Assembly: GCF_001422405.1 (NCBI RefSeq)
Contig: NZ_LMMV01000027.1
Span: 228,738-292,737 of the forward strand
Direction of reading: 5' to 3'
From: Pseudorhodoferax sp. Leaf267
GTDB taxonomy: Bacteria > Pseudomonadota > Gammaproteobacteria > Burkholderiales > Burkholderiaceae_C
DNA length: 64,000 bases
The position numbers were made by a program, and so were the translations under genes. Positions 52,843 to 62,389 of the stretch are shown piece by piece. Positions within the stretch are counted from its first letter, which is position 1. Every line of letters starts with the position of its first letter. The notes under the pieces were generated by a model. It made no database searches. It saw nothing but the letters and a program-made list of their open reading frames with translations, and was not told where the DNA came from.

Positions 52843-53898
52843 ATGGGCTTTGCGTTCAACCGGCGCATGGCAGCACCCAACACCAGTAGCGCACCGCCCC
52901 ACCCCGTGGCGGTCGAACTCGTGGCCCTGACCAAGCGCTACGCGCAGGGCCAGCCGGCCGTGGACAGCATCAACCTGCGCATCGCCAGCGGCAGCTACTG
53001 CTGTTTGCTCGGGCCCTCGGGCTGCGGCAAGAGCACGACGCTGCGCATGATTGCCGGCCACGAGAGCGTGACCACCGGCGACGTGCTGCTGGAGGGCCGC
53101 AACATCACCGACCTGCCCGCCGCCGCGCGCGGCACGGCCATGATGTTCCAGAGCTTCGCGCTGTTTCCCCACCTGAGCGCGCTGGACAACGTGGCCTTCA
53201 GCCTGAAGATGAAGGGCGTGGCCAAGGACGAGCGCCGCCAGCGTGCGCAAGACCTGCTGGAGCGCGTGGCCATGGGCCACCTGGCCGAGCGCAAGCCGGG
53301 TGAACTCTCGGGCGGCCAGCAGCAGCGCGTGGCCCTGGCCCGCGCCCTCATCACACAGCCGCGCGTGCTGCTGCTCGACGAACCTCTTTCGGCCCTCGAC
53401 CCCTTCCTGCGCATCCAGATGCGCGCCGAGCTGCGCCGCTGGCAGAAGGAGCTGGGCCTGACCTTCATCCACGTCACGCACTCGCAGGAGGAGGCGATGG
53501 CGCTGGCCGACACCATGGTCGTCATGAACCACGGCCTGATCGAGCAGGTCGGCTCGCCGCACGAGGTCTACAACCGGCCCGCCACCGAATTCATCGCGCG
53601 CTTCATGGGCGGCCACAACGTGCTGGACACGCCCACCGGCAAGATCGCCGTGCGCAACGACCATGTGCAGATCGCGCCCGCGGCCAGCACCGAGGCCGGC
53701 GTGCAGGCCAAGGTCACCGACGTCGAGTACCAGGGCACCTACGTGCTGCTGGGCCTGGATGCGCAGAACGCAGGCGGCACCACGGGCGTCTCCGTGATGC
53801 TGCCCGAGGCCGCCTTCGCCACCCGCCCCTACCAGCTCGGCGACGACGTGCGCCTGTCGTGGGCACCGCCCCACGCGCACGCGCTGGCCGCTGCCTGA
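52843..53898 (+). CDS. ABC transporter ATP-binding protein (PotA-like)
   Basis: 351 residues. Walker A GPSGCGKST, signature LSGGQQQRVALARA, Walker B VLLLDEPLSALDPFL and a TOBE-like C-terminal domain (VTDVEYQGTYVLLGLDA). It energises a spermidine/putrescine-type importer. Starts considered: ATG 52843 (chosen) and ATG 52867, neither with a good ribosome site. First gene of an operon of ATPase, binding protein, two permeases, GntR and racemase. Confidence 0.9.
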   Translation: MGFAFNRRMAAPNTSSAPPHPVAVELVALTKRYAQGQPAVDSINLRIASGSYCCLLGPSGCGKSTTLRMIAGHESVTTGDVLLEGRNITDLPAAARGTAMMFQSFALFPHLSALDNVAFSLKMKGVAKDERRQRAQDLLERVAMGHLAERKPGELSGGQQQRVALARALITQPRVLLLDEPLSALDPFLRIQMRAELRRWQKELGLTFIHVTHSQEEAMALADTMVVMNHGLIEQVGSPHEVYNRPATEFIARFMGGHNVLDTPTGKIAVRNDHVQIAPAASTEAGVQAKVTDVEYQGTYVLLGLDAQNAGGTTGVSVMLPEAAFATRPYQLGDDVRLSWAPPHAHALAAA

Positions 53899-53939
53899 AC
53901 CCTTTCCCCACCGTCCACCCCGCCACAGGAGCATCCACC

Positions 53940-55208
53940 ATGTCCGACACCACCAACACCACCACCGGCCTGCAGCGCCGTTCCGTGCTCAAGGGCACGG
54001 CTGGCATCCTGGCCAGCGGCATCGCGCCGTTCGTGCACGCGCAGGAGGCTATCACCCTGCGCTACCTGGGCACGGCCGTGAACCAGGACAAGGCCATTGC
54101 CGAGAAGTTCAAGGCCGACACCGGCATCACCATCCAGTACGTGGCCGTGACCACCGACGACGTGACCAAGCGCGCCGTCACCGCACCCAACAGCTTCGAC
54201 CTGATCGACACCGAGTACTTCTCGCTCAAGAAGATCGTGCCCACGGGCAACCTCAAGGGCATCGACACCAAGAAGATCAAGAACGCCGACAAGATCACCA
54301 CGCTGTTCACCACCGGCCAGGTCGGCGGCAAGGCCGTGGGCGACCAGGGCACGGCGCCCAAGAAGGTGATCTTCCTGGAAGGCGAGAAGAGCAAGGTCTT
54401 CGCCAAGAGCCCCACGCAGTTCATGTCGCTGATTCCCACCGTCTACAACGCCGACACGCTGGGCATCCGCCCCGACCTGATCAAGCGCCCGATCGACTCC
54501 TGGGCCGAGCTGCTGAACCCCGAGTTCAAGGGCAAGGCCGCGATCCTGAACATCCCGTCCATCGGCATCATGGACGCGGCCATGGTGGTGGAGGCCAAGG
54601 GCATCTACAAGTACCCCGACAAGGGCAACATGACCAAAAAGGAGATCGACCTCACGATCAAGACCTTGATCGAAGCCAAGCGCGCCGGCCAGTTCCGCGC
54701 CTTGTGGAAGGACTTCAACGAGTCGGTCAACCTCATGTCGTCCGGAGAGGTCGTGATCCAGTCCATGTGGAGCCCCGCCGTGACGGCCGTGCGCACCAAG
54801 GGCATCGCCTGCAACTTCCAGCCGCTCAAGGAAGGCTACCGCGCCTGGGCCGCCGGCTTCGGCCTGCCCGCCACCTTGTCGGGCCGCAAGCTCGATGGTG
54901 CCTACGAGTTCATCAACTGGTTCCTGGACGGCTGGGCCGGCGCCTACCTGAACCGCCAGGGCTACTACAGCGCCGTGCTGGACACCGCCAAGGCGAAGAT
55001 GGAAGCCTACGAGTGGGCCTACTGGATGGAAGGCAAGCCGGCAGCGCAGGACATCAAGAGCCCCACGGGCGACGTGCTGGCCAAGGCCGGCGCCATCCGC
55101 GACGGTGGCTCGTACGAGCAGCGCATGGGCGGCATCGCGTGCTGGAACGCGCTCATGGACGAGAACACCTACATGGTCCAGAAGTGGAATGAGTTCGTGG
55201 CGGCGTAA
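53940..55208 (+). CDS. Extracellular substrate-binding protein (PotD/polyamine-like)
   Basis: 422 residues. The N-terminus carries a twin-arginine-like signal (LQRRSVLKGTAGILASGIAPFVHA), then a type 2 periplasmic binding-protein fold: ITLRYLGTAVNQDKAIAEKFKADTGITIQYV and IDSWAELLNPEFKGKAAILN. Polyamine or related nitrogen compound is a fair guess from the family. 42 bp after the ATPase gene; the permease starts 9 bp after its stop. Confidence 0.88.
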   Translation: MSDTTNTTTGLQRRSVLKGTAGILASGIAPFVHAQEAITLRYLGTAVNQDKAIAEKFKADTGITIQYVAVTTDDVTKRAVTAPNSFDLIDTEYFSLKKIVPTGNLKGIDTKKIKNADKITTLFTTGQVGGKAVGDQGTAPKKVIFLEGEKSKVFAKSPTQFMSLIPTVYNADTLGIRPDLIKRPIDSWAELLNPEFKGKAAILNIPSIGIMDAAMVVEAKGIYKYPDKGNMTKKEIDLTIKTLIEAKRAGQFRALWKDFNESVNLMSSGEVVIQSMWSPAVTAVRTKGIACNFQPLKEGYRAWAAGFGLPATLSGRKLDGAYEFINWFLDGWAGAYLNRQGYYSAVLDTAKAKMEAYEWAYWMEGKPAAQDIKSPTGDVLAKAGAIRDGGSYEQRMGGIACWNALMDENTYMVQKWNEFVAA

Positions 55209-55217
55209 GGACGTTTC

Positions 55218-56135
55218 ATGAGCGCACCTGCCACTACCGCCCACGGCGCGCCCGCCGCCGCGCCCGGCCGCAGCATCGCGGCGTGGTGGCAGGCGGCCCC
55301 CTTCACGCTGGTCTTCGCGCTGTTCTTCCTGGTCCCGCTGGCGCTGATCGTGATGGTCAGCTTCTGGGACTTCAACGAGTACGAGCTGCTGCCCGGCTTC
55401 ACGTTCAAGAACTACGTGAGCATCTTCGAGGGCTGCGGCGCGCTCGGCGACGACATGTGCACCACCGTGCGCACCTACCTCTCCACGCTGAAGTTCAGCT
55501 TCCTCGTCTGGGCCATCACGCTGGTGCTGGGCTTCGCGGTGTCGTACTTCCTCGCGTTCCACGTGCGCAGCCCGGGCATGCAGACGGCGCTGTTCGTGCT
55601 GTGCACCATCCCGTTTTGGACCAGCAACGTGATCCGCATGATCTCGTGGGTGCCGCTGCTGGGGCGCAACGGCCTGGTGAACCAGGGGCTCATGGGCGCG
55701 GGCCTCGTGGACCGGCCCGTGGAGTGGCTGCTGTTCTCCGATTTCTCGGTCACGCTGGCCTTCGTGCACCTGTACACCATGTTCATGATCGTGCCCATCT
55801 TCAACAGCATGATGCGCATCGACCGCAGCCTGCTGGAGGCCGCGGCCGACAGCGGCGCCACGGCTTGGCAGACGCTGTGGAACGTGATCGTGCCGCTGTC
55901 CAAGACCGGCATCATCATCGGCTCGATCTTCGTGATCACCATCGTGATGGGCGACTTCGTGACCATCGGCGTCATGGGCGGCCAGCAGATCGCCTCCATC
56001 GGCAAGATCATCCAGGTGCAGACCTCGTACCTGCAGTTCCCGCTGGCCGCGGCCAATGCCGTGATCCTGCTGGCCATCGTGCTCATGATCATCTGGGCGC
56101 TGACCCGGCTGGTCGACATCCGCAAGGAACTCTGA
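55218..56135 (+). CDS. ABC transporter permease (PotB-like)
   Basis: 305 residues with about six hydrophobic segments and the cytoplasmic EAA loop LLEAAADSGATAWQTLWNVIVPLSKTG, which docks to the ATPase. Its stop overlaps the ATG of the next permease (TGATG at 56133-56137). Inner-membrane channel half. Confidence 0.9.
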   Translation: MSAPATTAHGAPAAAPGRSIAAWWQAAPFTLVFALFFLVPLALIVMVSFWDFNEYELLPGFTFKNYVSIFEGCGALGDDMCTTVRTYLSTLKFSFLVWAITLVLGFAVSYFLAFHVRSPGMQTALFVLCTIPFWTSNVIRMISWVPLLGRNGLVNQGLMGAGLVDRPVEWLLFSDFSVTLAFVHLYTMFMIVPIFNSMMRIDRSLLEAAADSGATAWQTLWNVIVPLSKTGIIIGSIFVITIVMGDFVTIGVMGGQQIASIGKIIQVQTSYLQFPLAAANAVILLAIVLMIIWALTRLVDIRKEL

Positions 56136-57019
56136 TGCAAGCCCGAATTTCGGAGAAGCGCGGCCCTGGGTTTGTGCCGCTGGCCATCATCTTCGCGCTG
56201 TTCGTGCTGTTCATGTACGGGCCCATGCTGGTCATCGTGCTGCTGAGCCTGCAAGGGCCCGAGGGCGGGCTGACCTTCCCGATGCGCGGCTTCTCGCTGC
56301 ACTGGTTCGGCAAGTTGGCCGAGGGACTGGGCGTGGTCGACATCGGCGCTGCGCTGCGCCGCTCGCTGGCGCTGGGCGCGGCCGTGATGCTGTGCACCGT
56401 CGCGCTGTCGGTGCTGGCCGGGCTCGCATTCCGCAAGAAGCTGGCCGGCGGCAACGTGCTGTTCTACATCGTCGTGGCCAGTTTGATCATGCCGTCCATC
56501 ATCGTGTCGCTGGGCATCGGGCTGGAGTTCCGGCTGCTGGACACGGGCATCAAGTCCCTGCTCGGCGCGCTGGGCATGGACGGCACGCTGGAAAACTACG
56601 GCACGGCGCTGGGCCTGTTCACCTCGGCGCTGGGCGCCCACCTCACCTGGACCCTGCCCTTCGGCCTGCTGATCATGTTCGCCGTGTTCAACCGCTTCAA
56701 CCCGGCCTACGAGGAAGCCGCGCGCGACCTGGGCGCCACACCGTGGCAGGGCTTTCGCCACGTCGTGCTGCCGCTGATCGCGCCCTCGGTGGTGGGCATC
56801 GGCATGTTCGGCTTCACGCTGTCGTGGGACGAGATCGCACGGACCTCGCAAGCCATCGGCGACGTGAACACCCTGCCACTGGAGCTGCAGGGGCTCACGT
56901 CCACCGTGACCACGCCGTCCATCTACGCGCTGGGCACGGTGACCACCATCGTGTCCTTCCTCGTCATGGGCCTGGCGATCGGGCTGGCCATGCTGCTGGC
57001 GCGCCGGCGCAAGGGATAA
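56135..57019 (+). CDS. ABC transporter permease (PotC-like)
   Basis: 294 residues, six predicted membrane segments and the EAA loop YEEAARDLGATPWQGFRHVVLPLIAP. Partner of the preceding permease; the ATG overlaps that gene's stop by one base. The longer open frame upstream is a shadow inside the PotB-like gene. Confidence 0.9.
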   Translation: MQARISEKRGPGFVPLAIIFALFVLFMYGPMLVIVLLSLQGPEGGLTFPMRGFSLHWFGKLAEGLGVVDIGAALRRSLALGAAVMLCTVALSVLAGLAFRKKLAGGNVLFYIVVASLIMPSIIVSLGIGLEFRLLDTGIKSLLGALGMDGTLENYGTALGLFTSALGAHLTWTLPFGLLIMFAVFNRFNPAYEEAARDLGATPWQGFRHVVLPLIAPSVVGIGMFGFTLSWDEIARTSQAIGDVNTLPLELQGLTSTVTTPSIYALGTVTTIVSFLVMGLAIGLAMLLARRRKG

Positions 57020-57028
57020 AGTCAGCGC

Positions 57029-57736
57029 ATGTCGCACAACGAAGCCATGCCCACCGTCTCCGACAGCGAGATCTACGAGCGCATGGTCTCCGCCATCCTG
57101 GACCACAAACTGCCGCCCGGCACCAAGCTGGTCGAGGACAAGCTGGCCAGTGCGTTCGGCGTCTCGCGCACACGCATCCGCCCGGTGCTCGTGCGCCTGG
57201 CCAACGAGCAGGTCGTCACGCTGACGCCGAACCGCGGTGCCTCGGTCGCGCAGCCCACGGTGCAGGAGGCGCGCGAGGTCTTCGAGGTGCGCCGCCTGAT
57301 CGAGCCCACGCTGGTCGAGCGCTTCATCACCACCGCGCAGCCGGCCGACATCACGCGCCTGGCCGACTGCATCGCCGACGAAGAAAACGCACGCCTGGCG
57401 GGCGACATGCGCCGCGCGATCCGCCAGGCGGGCGACTTCCACCTGCACATCGCGCAGGCCGCGGGCCACGACACGCTGGGCCGGATCCTGCGCGAGCTGA
57501 TCTCGCGCACCTCGCTGGTCCTGATGACCTTCAGCGCCGACCATGCGAGCGAGCGCGAGGAGGCCACGGCCTGCGGCTGCCGCGAGCACTGCATGCTGCT
57601 GGACGCCATCCGCCTGGGCGACGCGCGCGAGGCCTCGCGCCTGATGCGCAAGCACCTGGACCTGCTGGAGTCGCGGCTGCAATTCCAGCGCACGGCTGAC
57701 GAGAGCCTGGACCTCGTCACGGTGCTGATGGGCTGA
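57029..57736 (+). CDS. GntR-family (FCD-type) transcriptional regulator
   Basis: 235 residues. N-terminal winged helix-turn-helix (SEIYERMVSAILDHKLPPGTKLVEDKLASAFGVSRTRIRPVLVRLANEQVV) and an FCD ligand-binding domain (EVFEVRRLIEPTLVERFI; DFHLHIAQAAGHDTLG; EHCMLLDAIRLGDAREA) with metal-binding His/Asp positions. As part of the operon it probably represses it through the palindrome at 52802; the inducer would be the imported compound. 9 bp after the permease gene. Confidence 0.88.
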   Translation: MSHNEAMPTVSDSEIYERMVSAILDHKLPPGTKLVEDKLASAFGVSRTRIRPVLVRLANEQVVTLTPNRGASVAQPTVQEAREVFEVRRLIEPTLVERFITTAQPADITRLADCIADEENARLAGDMRRAIRQAGDFHLHIAQAAGHDTLGRILRELISRTSLVLMTFSADHASEREEATACGCREHCMLLDAIRLGDAREASRLMRKHLDLLESRLQFQRTADESLDLVTVLMG

Positions 57737-57740
57737 TGCG

Positions 57741-58490
57741 ATGCGCCAGCTGCTGGTCCTGAACCCCAACACCTCCACGTCGGTCACCAAGCTGCTGCAG
57801 ACGCACGTGCAAGCCGTCGCCGGCCCCGCGGTGCGCGTGCGCAGCGTGACGGCACGCTTCGGTGCGCCCTACATCGCCTGCGAGGCCAGCTATGCCGTGG
57901 CCGCGCATGCCGCGCTGGATGCCTGGGCCGCAGCGCTGCAGGAGGGCGAAGAGCCCGCGCCGGACACCGTGCTGATCGGCTGCTTCGGCGACCCCGGCCT
58001 GTTTGCGCTGCGTGACAGCAGCCCGGTGCCCGTCACTGGCCTGGCCGAAGCCGCCTGCGTCGAGGCTGCGCGGCACGGCCGCTTTGCCATCGTGACCGGC
58101 GGCGCACGCTGGGTGCCGATGCTGGAGCGCCTGGCGCTCACGCTGGGCCACGGCGACGCGCTGGTCGGCATCCACACCGTAGCACCCACCGGCGCGGAAC
58201 TGGCGGCCGACCCCATGGGCGCGCAGGCCTTGCTGGCGCAGGCCTGCCGTGAAGCCGCCGAGCGCTGGCAGGCCCGGGCCGTCATCGTCGGCGGAGCCGG
58301 CCTGGCAGGAGTGGCCGCTGCCATCCAGTCGCAGGTGGATGTGCCGTTGATCGACAGTGTGGCGGCCGGCACGCGGCATGCGCTGGCTCTGGCCGCACCA
58401 CCGCATGCAGGCGCGCGTGCAGGATTCGATGTCGCGTGGCAAGGCCTGTCGCCCGAGCTCACGGCGCTGGGCCACGCGGCTCAGCCTTAG
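57741..58490 (+). CDS. Asp/Glu/hydantoin racemase-family protein
   Basis: 249 residues. Start RQLLVLNPNTSTSVTKLL and TVLIGCFGDPGLFALRD with the first cysteine are hydantoin-racemase-like features (HyuE group). In this family the second catalytic cysteine lies in a GCAGM-like loop; here the aligned stretch is VIVGGAGLAGV, with glycine, so racemisation by the two-base mechanism is doubtful. It begins four bases after the GntR stop and completes the transporter operon; it may process the imported molecule. The gene ends 7 bases from the convergent rdgC stop. Confidence 0.85.
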   Translation: MRQLLVLNPNTSTSVTKLLQTHVQAVAGPAVRVRSVTARFGAPYIACEASYAVAAHAALDAWAAALQEGEEPAPDTVLIGCFGDPGLFALRDSSPVPVTGLAEAACVEAARHGRFAIVTGGARWVPMLERLALTLGHGDALVGIHTVAPTGAELAADPMGAQALLAQACREAAERWQARAVIVGGAGLAGVAAAIQSQVDVPLIDSVAAGTRHALALAAPPHAGARAGFDVAWQGLSPELTALGHAAQP

Positions 58491-58497
58491 CCAGGGC

Positions 58498-59463
58498 TCA
58501 AAAGGGCGCGTCGGCCGGGTCCATGGCCAGCGCTGCGGGTGCAGCGGCGGGCGCCGCCTCGGCGGCAATGCCGATCTGGATCTCGCCGCCCAGGGCTTCG
58601 AGCAGGTCCGGGATCAGCCGGCCGATCTCGCCGGTCGCGATGGCCGCATCGGCGTCGAAGCCGTCTTCCTTCTCCTTCGAGGTCTTCTCGAACACGCCGT
58701 CCTGGAACTGCAGCTTGCGCAGCTGCATGCCCTCGGTCAGCACGAAGGACACACGCTCGTCCCAGGTCATGGCCAGCTTGGTCGGCAACTTGCCCTCTGC
58801 GATGTGCTGGCGGATCTCCTCGATGTCCAGTGGATGGTGGGCATAGCGGATGACCGACTTGGATGCGTCCGTGGCCTTGAGCTCGCACTCGCGGTCGATG
58901 CTGAAGCCAGCCGGTGGCTCCTGGCTGCTCAGCCAGGCCGACATGGCGGCGCCGGCCGCGGTCGCCGTGTGCAGCTCCTGCACCACGAAGCCGTCGAGCA
59001 CCTTGACCAGCGCGCTGATCACCTCGTCGGCGCGGCCCTGGCTGCCGGCGTCCAGCACCAGGCGCTGTGCCTGCACGTCCAGCCACACGGTCACGCTGCC
59101 GCGCTTGGAGAACGCGTAAGGCAGCAGCGTCTGCTTGGCCTCTTCGCGCAGGTCGCGCACTTCCCTCTTGCCAGGCTTGCGGCCCGTCGTGGCCTCGATC
59201 TCGGCCGCGCGTTCCTCGGCCTTGCGCTTGACCACCGAAGACGGCACGGCCTTGCTCTCGATCGCCAGCTTCAGCAGGTACTGGCCGCCGATGGATTCGA
59301 CCAGCGCGCCGTGTTCCTCGCCGCGCGGCGGCACCCAGCCCGCTGAACGCTCCTGCGTCGGCCCGCATTCCACGAAGCGCTGCTGCTCCACGGCCTGTTC
59401 GATCTGCTCCGCGGTCGCCGACCAACCGGCGCCGAGCTTGTACACCATCACGTTCTTGAACAC
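58498..59463 (-). CDS. rdgC: Recombination-associated protein RdgC
   Basis: 321 residues. The start is GTG at 59463 ([13 protein letters not shown] is the normal RdgC N-terminus; the ATG six codons later would remove it). Conserved parts are [17 protein letters not shown] and [45 protein letters not shown]. RdgC is a ring-shaped DNA-binding protein that modulates RecA and affects replication-fork or pilin-variation events in other bacteria. The C-terminus has an Ala/Pro-rich tail. Close to the origin-like region. Confidence 0.95.
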   Translation of the reverse strand: MFKNVMVYKLGAGWSATAEQIEQAVEQQRFVECGPTQERSAGWVPPRGEEHGALVESIGGQYLLKLAIESKAVPSSVVKRKAEERAAEIEATTGRKPGKREVRDLREEAKQTLLPYAFSKRGSVTVWLDVQAQRLVLDAGSQGRADEVISALVKVLDGFVVQELHTATAAGAAMSAWLSSQEPPAGFSIDRECELKATDASKSVIRYAHHPLDIEEIRQHIAEGKLPTKLAMTWDERVSFVLTEGMQLRKLQFQDGVFEKTSKEKEDGFDADAAIATGEIGRLIPDLLEALGGEIQIGIAAEAAPAAAPAALAMDPADAPF

Positions 59464-59681
59464 TGGGACCCTATCGATATGTCGTTGCAATGCCGGCAGC
59501 CCGGCGAAAGCCGCGTATTGTCGTTGCAGCGCCCGCCACGCCCCAGACCGCGAACTTCCTTGCGTGATCTTTACAAACCGGGGTCAAACCGTGACGGCCG
59601 CGATACAGCGGATCGCCACACTTGCCTGGCGGGCTGCTTCCCGGCAGACCGATGTCACAGTTCCAGGAAAGGACAACTTCC

Positions 59682-60197
59682 ATGACACGCATCTCTTTCA
59701 AGCACATGGTTCTCAGTGGCCTGCTGGCCAGCGTGGCGGCGGCTGCCGTTGCACAGCCCGCGCCGGCAGCAACGTCCAACGCACCCATGGCACAGCCAGC
59801 CGAACGCGGCGCGCGCAAGCCCATGCCGCACCACGATCCCGCCCAGATGCAGGCCAGGATGGCCGAGCGCCAGGCAGCCCTCAAGAGCCAACTGCAGATC
59901 ACCCCCGCGCAGGAGCCGGCGTGGAGCGCGTTCACCGCCAGCCTGCAACGCCCCGCACACGCAGGCCCCCGGCCCGACCGCGACGCACTGCGCAGCATGA
60001 CCACGCCGCAACGCATCGAGCTGATGCGGGCACGCCATTCCGAGCGTCAGGCGGCGATGGAGCGGCGTGCCGACGCGACGCTGCGCCTGTACGCGGCGCT
60101 GACACCGGAGCAGCAAAAGGTGTTCGATGCACAGCGGGGCCCGCGCGACGGCGGCCATGGTCCACGCGGCCACCATGGCGCACCCGCCAAGGGCTGA
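59682..60197 (+). CDS. Spy/CpxP-family periplasmic chaperone-like protein
   Basis: 171 residues. Signal peptide ([19 protein letters not shown]), then a charged helical protein with two LTxxQ-like motifs ([14 protein letters not shown] and [11 protein letters not shown]), the sign of Spy/CpxP family periplasmic chaperones. AGGAAAGGA precedes the ATG at 59682. The C-terminus is Gly/His-rich ([12 protein letters not shown]), perhaps metal binding. The 218-bp upstream region holds no gene that I can see. Confidence 0.82.
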   Translation: MTRISFKHMVLSGLLASVAAAAVAQPAPAATSNAPMAQPAERGARKPMPHHDPAQMQARMAERQAALKSQLQITPAQEPAWSAFTASLQRPAHAGPRPDRDALRSMTTPQRIELMRARHSERQAAMERRADATLRLYAALTPEQQKVFDAQRGPRDGGHGPRGHHGAPAKG

Positions 60198-60331
60198 CAC
60201 GCACACCTGTGGTGCGCGCTGCGACCAGGGCTCGCGCGCAGCGCGCCATGGGCACTGGTGTCTGGCGAGTGTCCTACAGGTGTTGGCGCGCAAACTGCGT
60301 TACAACAGACTTCCGCCTTTGTGTTCCAGAC

Positions 60332-61114
60332 ATGCCCACCAGTACCCCCCAGCCCACGCCCGGCACCGGCGCCCAGATCAAGGTGTTGACGGTCAACATC
60401 CACAAGGGCTTCACCACCTTCAACCGCCGATTCATGCTCCACGAATTGCGCGAGGCCGTGCGCCATGTGCACGCCGACGTGGTGTTCCTGCAGGAGGTGT
60501 TGGGCACGCACGCACGCCATGCGGCTCGCTTTCCCGACTATCCCGAAGCGCCGCACTATGAGTTCCTTGCGGACTCCATCTGGCCGCAGTTCGCCTATGG
60601 CAAGAATGCGGCGTATCCGCACGGCCATCACGGCAACGCCGTGCTGTCCAAGTTTCCCATCGTGCACCAGGAGAACCGGGACGTCTCGCAGGCAGGGCCG
60701 GAACGCCGCGGCCTGTTGCATTGCGTGCTGGCAGTGCCGAACTGTGAGCAGAATGTGCATGTTTTCTGCGTGCATCTGGGCCTGCGCGAGTCGCACCGCC
60801 GTGAGCAGTTGCATTTGCTCGCCCAGATGATCGAGAAGGAAGTGCCCGTCGGTGCGCCCGTCATCGTGGCTGGCGATTTCAACGACTGGCGACGGCGGGC
60901 CCACGGCATCCTGGAGAAGCATGCGGGCCTGCGCGAGGTGTTCGTGCACGCGAATGGCAAGTCGGCCAAGACCTTCCCGGCCAAGTTCCCAATGTTGTCC
61001 CTGGATCGGATCTACGTGCGCAACGCGAGCGCGCACTCGCCACTGGTGTTGCCCGGCGAGCCGTGGAGCCGTCTGTCCGACCACGCGCCCTTGGCCGCCG
61101 TCATCAACCTATGA
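60332..61114 (+). CDS. Endonuclease/exonuclease/phosphatase-family protein (YbhP-like)
   Basis: 260 residues. EEP signatures: [20 protein letters not shown] near the start, [29 protein letters not shown] and [12 protein letters not shown] at the C-terminus. Metal-dependent phosphodiesterase. In other proteobacteria this type often precedes the cardiolipin synthase clsB gene; here a pagL gene on the opposite strand follows, and a ClsC-like protein is encoded elsewhere (12.9 kb). Confidence 0.88.
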   Translation: MPTSTPQPTPGTGAQIKVLTVNIHKGFTTFNRRFMLHELREAVRHVHADVVFLQEVLGTHARHAARFPDYPEAPHYEFLADSIWPQFAYGKNAAYPHGHHGNAVLSKFPIVHQENRDVSQAGPERRGLLHCVLAVPNCEQNVHVFCVHLGLRESHRREQLHLLAQMIEKEVPVGAPVIVAGDFNDWRRRAHGILEKHAGLREVFVHANGKSAKTFPAKFPMLSLDRIYVRNASAHSPLVLPGEPWSRLSDHAPLAAVINL

Positions 61115-61147
61115 GCACCGTCAAGAGAGGCTCGCGCGCAGCCCCTC

Positions 61148-61711
61148 TCACAACGCGTAGCCGTAGCGTAGCTGGTAGAAAGTCTCGCCGGGATTCGGGT
61201 CGCTCAGGCCACCGTTGGAGACGTGCTTGACGTAGACGCCCAGCGCGTGGCGGCCCTGTGCGCCGAAGTGTCTGCCCACGCCCACATGGTCGCTGAAGTT
61301 CCAGCGCGTTCCGAAGCGCTTGTTCACCGTGGTGTAGCCCTGCGTCAGGTAGGAAGCGCCGACACCGGCTTCCACAAACCAAGGTGAGCGTCCTGCATCG
61401 AAGCGCCAGCGGAACATGGGCACGATGCCGACCTGGCCAAAGCTCTCACGCTGCCCAGGCAAGGCATCGGCGTGCCACAGGCTTGCGTATGCATCGACTA
61501 CAAGCGACAGCCGCCCATTGAACCAGGCAGTGCCGGTGGGCATGCGCAGCCCAACGGTGGCCGCGTCAGTCGTTGCGCCATGGTGCGGAGCTCTGCCCAG
61601 CTCCAGATAGACCGACGTTCCGCTGTCCTCAACGTTCGCTTGGGCGCGTGCGCTCAGCGCCAATAAGCCCATGCCCGCAACAAGAGCCATCGTCCTGGTT
61701 ACGTTGCCCAT
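61148..61711 (-). CDS. pagL: Lipid A 3-O-deacylase PagL family protein
   Basis: 187 residues. Signal peptide (TMALVAGMGLLALSARAQA), then outer-membrane barrel strands with aromatic ends; the signature YVKHVSNGGLSDPNPGE holds the catalytic His and Ser of the H-x-S-N motif and a downstream Glu. It removes the 3-linked acyl chain of lipid A at the outer membrane. ATG at 61711; longer readings begin in the origin-like region. Confidence 0.88.
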   Translation of the reverse strand: MGNVTRTMALVAGMGLLALSARAQANVEDSGTSVYLELGRAPHHGATTDAATVGLRMPTGTAWFNGRLSLVVDAYASLWHADALPGQRESFGQVGIVPMFRWRFDAGRSPWFVEAGVGASYLTQGYTTVNKRFGTRWNFSDHVGVGRHFGAQGRHALGVYVKHVSNGGLSDPNPGETFYQLRYGYAL

Positions 61712-61848
61712 CGCCCCATCCCTCGCCTGTCGGTAATCGTTGTTGGTCGTGCCGGACTCGCCGGCCAACGGCATCGTAGCGATCCGATCGCTCCGAAGCT
61801 GTAGGAACAAACCGTGTCAGCGAGGCTGGCGAACGTCGCATACAACCC

Positions 61849-62048
61849 TGTTGATAGATCCGGCACAACCCTTGGCTTATCCACAGCAAGTGCACGATTC
61901 AAAAAGTTGTTCATTCAGGCCAGCGGCCTCAAAAGCCCACCACCCACACCCGTTCATACGAGCTAAGGTGTTGATCCACAACGAGAATTGCCACTTGCCC
62001 ACAGCGCAGCGTCGCCCTTACTACTACTACTATTTATTAAATTAAGAG
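61849..62048. other. Candidate chromosomal replication origin (oriC)
   Basis: DnaA boxes: a perfect TTATCCACA at 61877-61885, one-mismatch TGATCCACA at 61972-61980, two-mismatch TTGCCCACA at 61995-62003 and TGTTGATAG at 61849-61857. A GC-rich linker follows, then CTACTACTACTA at 62021-62032, which on the complementary strand reads TAG four times and then TAA, the DnaA-trio pattern. An AT-rich tract (TATTTATTAAATTAAG, 62031-62046) would unwind. dnaA, expected next, is absent; 62049-62385 holds no recognisable gene. Confidence 0.65.
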
Positions 62049-62385
62049 TTAGACAAGAGATAGCAGTAGCGGCGCCGGCCGGCCACAACCTGAGCGATCG
62101 ACGGTTGGACGCTTCGGCCGAGGGCTGACTGCGTGCGGGAAATGATCCGGAGGACGCATCGGCGCGACCGCCGCATCGGTGGAGGCAAGGTGGTCGTCGA
62201 CATGAGTTAAAAAAATGGACGGTGGGCCCTGCGGAACTTTTGCTTAGACGCAAATCACGACGAGCAAGGCCACCGAATCCATGTAGCTGGTTGAGCTGGT
62301 CGAGCTGGCGCTGATCGCTGTGATTCAGGAGATCAGTTTGCGAGGCAGATTCGGGCTTCAGGGGCAAGTCGATCTGCGCGAGGTG

Positions 62386-62389
62386 CTAG
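62386..62389. other. Target-site duplication, left copy
   Basis: CTAG next to the left end of the IS5-family element; its copy is at 63723-63726. It fits the YTAR target preference of IS5 elements. CTAG is self-complementary, so it could also be counted as part of the terminal repeat. Confidence 0.6.

Noticed and set aside
62021..62032. CTA trinucleotide repeats read as a microsatellite
   Set aside because: The position after DnaA boxes and before an AT-rich tract fits a DnaA-trio array better than a random short repeat.
62045..62367. Minus-strand frame with PLKPESASQTDLLNHSDQ
   Set aside because: Starts with a TTG without ribosome site, shows no family and runs into the origin-like region. 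Not supported as a gene.
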